Source: HXMU1420-2 sp034670145
Lineage (GTDB): Bacteria > Pseudomonadota > Alphaproteobacteria > Rhodobacterales > Rhodobacteraceae
Assembly (NCBI GenBank): GCA_034670145.1
Contig: JAXMOA010000004.1
Coordinates: forward strand, 62,001-126,000
DNA: 64,000 bases
Direction: 5' to 3'
The first letter of the stretch is position 1. Each line of letters starts with the position of its first letter. The position numbers were made by a program, and so were the translations under genes. Under the pieces are notes generated by a model. It saw only the letters and a program-made list of their open reading frames with translations. It did not search any database and was not told where the DNA came from. This document shows, in pieces, positions 61,144 to 64,000 of this stretch.

Positions 61144-61746
61144 TCAAATCCCCTCCCCAGGTTTCACATCCTTCAGCTCCATGGCCTTGGCCGGATCGCG
61201 ATACATCTGGACCAGAACGTCCTGACGTTTCACATCCTTGCGGTGGCGCAGGGTCAGAACAATCGCACCGATCATCGCCACCAGCAGGATCAGACCCGCC
61301 AGCTGGAACAGCAGAAAGTACTGATCATACAGGATCAGGCCCAGTGCCTCGGTATTGTGCCGGTCCACCGGGATAACCTGCGCCCGCAGCCCCTCGGCGG
61401 CCTCATTGGCCTCCCAGGCACCGTAGGCCATGGCAAATTGCATCAGGATCACAACCGCGATCAACAATGCCAGCGGCAGGTATTTGGCCATTTCGGCCTT
61501 CAGCTGGGCAAAGTCGACATCCAGCATCATAACCACAAACAAGAACAAAACAGCGACCGCGCCCACATAGACAACGATCATCAACATCGCCACGAACTCT
61601 GCGCCCAGCAGCACGAACAATCCAGCCGACGACAGGAAAGACAGGATCAGCCACAGCACCGAATGCACCGGGTTCCGGCTGACGACCGTGAAAAACCCAC
61701 CTGCGACCACGCATATGGCAAAAAGATAAAAGGCAAATGCGCTCAT
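61144..61746 (-). CDS. nuoJ: NADH-quinone oxidoreductase subunit J
   Basis: A 200-residue five-helix membrane subunit of complex I, with NPVHSVLWLILSFLSSAGLFVLLGAEFVAMLMIVVYVGAVAVLFLFVVMML as the conserved core and the pi-bulge helix. The C-terminus is hydrophilic. Its start overlaps the end of the upstream decarboxylase-like gene by 4 bp (61743-61746). Confidence 0.95.
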   Translation of the reverse strand: MSAFAFYLFAICVVAGGFFTVVSRNPVHSVLWLILSFLSSAGLFVLLGAEFVAMLMIVVYVGAVAVLFLFVVMMLDVDFAQLKAEMAKYLPLALLIAVVILMQFAMAYGAWEANEAAEGLRAQVIPVDRHNTEALGLILYDQYFLLFQLAGLILLVAMIGAIVLTLRHRKDVKRQDVLVQMYRDPAKAMELKDVKPGEGI

Positions 61747-62153
61747 GTGGTTTCCCCTTCGTCGTCGCCCATGGCCTCCTTGGCCAGATCCAGCGCCCGC
61801 GACATGGCCGGAATGCCGGCAAAGACCGACATCTGACCGATTGCTTCCACGATTTCCTGCTTGCGCGCTCCGGCGGCCATCGCATGGCGCACCGTCTGCC
61901 GCAAGGCCGTTTCATTCTGTGCCCCCTGCATGGTCAGACCGGCAACGGTCAGCAGCAGGCGGGTCTTGGCATCCAGGCCTTCGGTATTCACCTTGTTGCC
62001 GAACCACAGCTCCATCAATTCCTTGGGCATGGTCGGCCAAAGCTTCTCGAATTCCTTGGGAGAAAACGACTCAAGCGCCGGGTTGAAGGATTTCGCCATC
62101 TCCTGCGCCTGCGCCATCATCGCCTCGAACGGGTTTGTGGGGACGTCACTCAT
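61743..62153 (-). CDS. Carboxymuconolactone decarboxylase-like protein in the nuo operon
   Basis: A 136-residue all-helical protein of the CMD/AhpD superfamily. The fold core is visible as LDAKTRLLLTVAGLTMQGAQNETALRQTVRHAMAAGARKQEIVEAIGQMSVFAGIPAMSRALDLAKEA. It has no cysteine, so it cannot be an AhpD-type CxxC peroxidase partner and is closer to PcaC-like members, with a conserved His in RHAM. The stop overlaps nuoJ by 4 bp, so it is co-translated with complex I genes. A role in quinone metabolism or assembly is speculative. Confidence 0.85.
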   Translation of the reverse strand: MSDVPTNPFEAMMAQAQEMAKSFNPALESFSPKEFEKLWPTMPKELMELWFGNKVNTEGLDAKTRLLLTVAGLTMQGAQNETALRQTVRHAMAAGARKQEIVEAIGQMSVFAGIPAMSRALDLAKEAMGDDEGETT

Positions 62154-62226
62154 CCCTGATCCCCCCTGCCGAGTCGTGTCGCCAAAGCCACAGCAAAACC
62201 GCCTTCAAACCTGTTGCATCCCGTCG

Positions 62227-62721
62227 TCATCGGTATGGTGCATCCACTTCCAGGTTCCGCGCGATCTCGGCTTCCCAACGGTCGCCATTCTCCAGCAGCT
62301 TGTCCTTGTTATAGAACAGCTCCTCGCGGGTTTCAGTGGCAAATTCAAAGTTCGGCCCCTCGACAATCGCATCCACCGGGCAGGCCTCCTGGCAAAAGCC
62401 GCAGTAGATGCATTTGGTCATGTCGATGTCATACCGCGTCGTGCGCCGGCTGCCATCTTCGCGGGGCTCCGCATCAATGGTGATCGCCTGCGCCGGGCAA
62501 ACCGCTTCGCACAATTTGCAGGCGATGCAGCGCTCTTCGCCATTGGGATAGCGGCGCAACGCATGTTCACCCCGGAACCGAGGGCTCAGCGGCCCCTTTT
62601 CATGCGGGTAGTTCACCGTTTCCTTCGGCGCAAAGAAATACTTCAAGCCCAGCCGGAACCCCTTGAAGAAATCGGCCAGCAGGAAATATTTGGCCGCTCG
62701 GGTGTAATCAATCTGGGTCAT
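62227..62721 (-). CDS. nuoI: NADH-quinone oxidoreductase subunit I
   Basis: A 164-residue peripheral-arm subunit of complex I carrying iron-sulfur clusters N6a and N6b. The two 4Fe-4S motifs are CIACKLCEAVCP and CIYCGFCQEACP. The start ARAAKYFLLADFFKGF region and the LRRYPNGEERC segment are typical of alphaproteobacterial and mitochondrial TYKY. It passes electrons from NuoG toward NuoB. Confidence 0.96.
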   Translation of the reverse strand: MTQIDYTRAAKYFLLADFFKGFRLGLKYFFAPKETVNYPHEKGPLSPRFRGEHALRRYPNGEERCIACKLCEAVCPAQAITIDAEPREDGSRRTTRYDIDMTKCIYCGFCQEACPVDAIVEGPNFEFATETREELFYNKDKLLENGDRWEAEIARNLEVDAPYR

Positions 62722-62759
62722 GCGGTCTCCCTACCCTTTCGGTTCGGTCTTGGTACGTC

Positions 62760-62987
62760 TCAGCCAGCAGCGCTGAACGGGGTCATTGGCGTTGCCGTTT
62801 CCCGGGCAACCTCAGGCTCCACCTGCTCCGCCGCCCAGCGAAAGATCGCCGCTGCAATGCGTTGCTGATCCGGCCCGGCAACCTGTGTGTCACCCGACCC
62901 GCCCAATTCCGCGGCCAGGCCACCGGCCAGCGCGATCAGGTCAATATACTTGGCATCCAGAATGGCCGTTCTCAGATCATCACTCAT
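62760..62987 (-). CDS. Hypothetical protein between nuoH and nuoI
   Basis: A 75-residue protein I do not recognise. It is Ala/Gly/Glu-rich and probably helical (SDDLRTAILDAKYIDLIALAGGLAAEL, then QQRIAAAIFRWAAEQVEPEV). The ATG at 62987 has CAGGAG 7 bp upstream and lies 2 bp after the nuoH stop; the longer reading to 63098 is inside nuoH. Its position inside the nuo operon and its proper ribosome site make it a likely real gene. The function is unknown. Confidence 0.7.
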   Translation of the reverse strand: MSDDLRTAILDAKYIDLIALAGGLAAELGGSGDTQVAGPDQQRIAAAIFRWAAEQVEPEVARETATPMTPFSAAG

Positions 62988-62989
62988 AG

Positions 62990-64000
62990 TCAAGCTCCTG
63001 TACTCCACCGGGCAAAGACGCCCCAGAACCACCCGAATTTGGCGGCAAAACTCACAAACACGACCCAGAACAGCGACATGGGCAGGAACACTTTCCACCC
63101 CAGCCGCATCAGCTGGTCATAGCGGTAACGCGGTGTGATCGCCTTCACCATCGAGAAGGCAAAGAACACCAACAGCATCTTGCCGATCATCCACAGGATG
63201 CCATCCGGCAAGCCAGGGATCGGCGACAGCCAGCCGCCAAAGAACAACAGCGTCACCAGCGCGCACATCAGCACCACAGCCACCAGTTCACCAATCATGA
63301 ACAGCAGGAACGGCGTCGACGAATATTCCACCTGATACCCGGCCACCAGTTCCGATTCCGCCTCCGGCAGGTCGAACGGCGGGCGGTTGGTTTCAGCCAG
63401 GGCCGAGATAAAGAACAAGAACAGCATCGGCAGATGCGGCAGCCAGTACCAGCTGAACAAACCCGCGCCCGACTGTGCGTTGACAATATCGCCAAAGTTC
63501 ATCGAGCCGGTCGAAATGATCACACCAACGATGATCAGACCAATCGACACCTCATAGGAAATCATCTGCGCCGCCGACCGCAACGACCCGAGGAACGGAT
63601 ATTTGGAGTTGGAGGCCCACCCGCCCATGATCACGCCGTAAACCTCCAGTGAGGACACGGCAAAAACATAGAGGATCGCCACATTGATATCTGCCAGCAC
63701 CCAGCCGTCATTGAACGGGATCACCGCCCAGGCAATCAGGGCCATGACCAGGCTGATCAGCGGCGCCAGGAAAAACACCGTCCGGTCCGCACCCGCAGGC
63801 ACCACCACTTCCTTGACGATATATTTCAGGAAATCCGCAAAACTCTGCATCAGACCAAAAACGCCAACCACGTTTGGTCCCCGGCGCATCTGCACGGCGG
63901 CCCACACCTTGCGGTCCGCATACATCAAAAACGCAAGCGCAACCAACAATGGCACAACCACCAATAAGATCTGCGCAACCACAACAATAAGGATGCCTAA
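62990..64000 (-). CDS. nuoH: NADH-quinone oxidoreductase subunit H (5' end beyond window)
   Basis: 336 codons of the quinone-site membrane subunit of complex I; the reading frame remains open to base 64000, so the N-terminus lies outside the window. The conserved MYADRKVWAAVQMRRGPNVVGVFGLMQSFADFLKYIVKE region at the start, PFDLPEAESELVAGYQVEY and ALVTLLFFGGW are typical. A shorter GTG start at 63982 is possible in principle but would cut the first membrane helix. Confidence 0.95.
   Translation of the reverse strand, partial: LGILIVVVAQILLVVVPLLVALAFLMYADRKVWAAVQMRRGPNVVGVFGLMQSFADFLKYIVKEVVVPAGADRTVFFLAPLISLVMALIAWAVIPFNDGWVLADINVAILYVFAVSSLEVYGVIMGGWASNSKYPFLGSLRSAAQMISYEVSIGLIIVGVIISTGSMNFGDIVNAQSGAGLFSWYWLPHLPMLFLFFISALAETNRPPFDLPEAESELVAGYQVEYSSTPFLLFMIGELVAVVLMCALVTLLFFGGWLSPIPGLPDGILWMIGKMLLVFFAFSMVKAITPRYRYDQLMRLGWKVFLPMSLFWVVFVSFAAKFGWFWGVFARWSTGA

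Overview
This 64 kb window reads as a chromosomal piece of an alphaproteobacterium of the Rhodobacterales/Roseobacter group. The evidence is GC-rich coding sequence, a class I lysyl-tRNA synthetase, RNase J together with a type III pantothenate kinase, an extended nuo operon followed by birA-coaX-rnj, a bolA/J-domain divergent pair, and a Hint-domain protein of a type I associate with roseobacters. This placement is inference from gene content; no rRNA is present. I recognised no tRNA, CRISPR array, prophage or complete insertion sequence.

Layout. 1-4655 (minus): a 2-oxoacid:acceptor oxidoreductase operon made of a GltD-like FAD/NAD(P)/4Fe-4S subunit, a fused gamma-alpha subunit and a beta subunit that runs off the window. 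5055-6039: divergent bolA and a J-domain gene. 6171-9844 (minus): a UPF0261/Tm-1-like protein and a pectate-lyase-fold beta-helix protein. 9987-15425: DUF4864, DUF4389, lysK, a TerB-like protein, dacB and nadD. 15635-17314 (plus): a cobalt-type nitrile hydratase operon (alpha, beta, accessory), followed by an 11-bp tandem repeat. 17532-23578 (plus): ettA, a cold-shock gene, a hybrid histidine kinase and a small DnaB/RecA-like ATPase. 23678-26493: a TIM-barrel isomerase coupled to a fatty acid desaturase, with a divergent LysR gene. 26562-28321: a TetR-PspA-YiaA/B stress cassette carrying four copies of one 13-bp palindrome. 28502-38281: a 7.2-kb glycine-rich autotransporter followed by a LuxR-type response regulator and its sensor kinase. 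38288-40904: flavin reductase, an SRPBCC-alpha/beta-hydrolase fusion and an ABM-domain protein. 40995-50158: sulfotransferase, lytic transglycosylase, ssb, alkylation-repair protein, an atypical SDR, a Hint protein, an NTF2-like protein, prfC and a glycosyltransferase. 50375-51844: a DEAD-box helicase. 51992-64000 (minus): the distal nuo operon read from nuoH (cut by the window end) to nuoN, then birA, coaX and rnj.

How the genes work together. Several units look translationally coupled: 4-bp overlaps occur at coaX/rnj, the carboxymuconolactone-decarboxylase-like gene/nuoJ, prfC/glycosyltransferase and desaturase/isomerase, and single-base overlaps join nitrile hydratase alpha/beta and the response regulator/kinase. 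The most unusual observations are: (i) the TetR-PspA-YiaA/B module with palindromes on both sides of the regulator; (ii) three unrecognised small genes and a decarboxylase-like gene inserted in the nuo operon, two of them only 35 and 46 codons long between nuoJ and nuoK; (iii) the giant autotransporter next to a private two-component system; (iv) the stand-alone SRPBCC-hydrolase fusion; and (v) a small family of GAAAATTC/GAATTTTC hairpins at gene ends.
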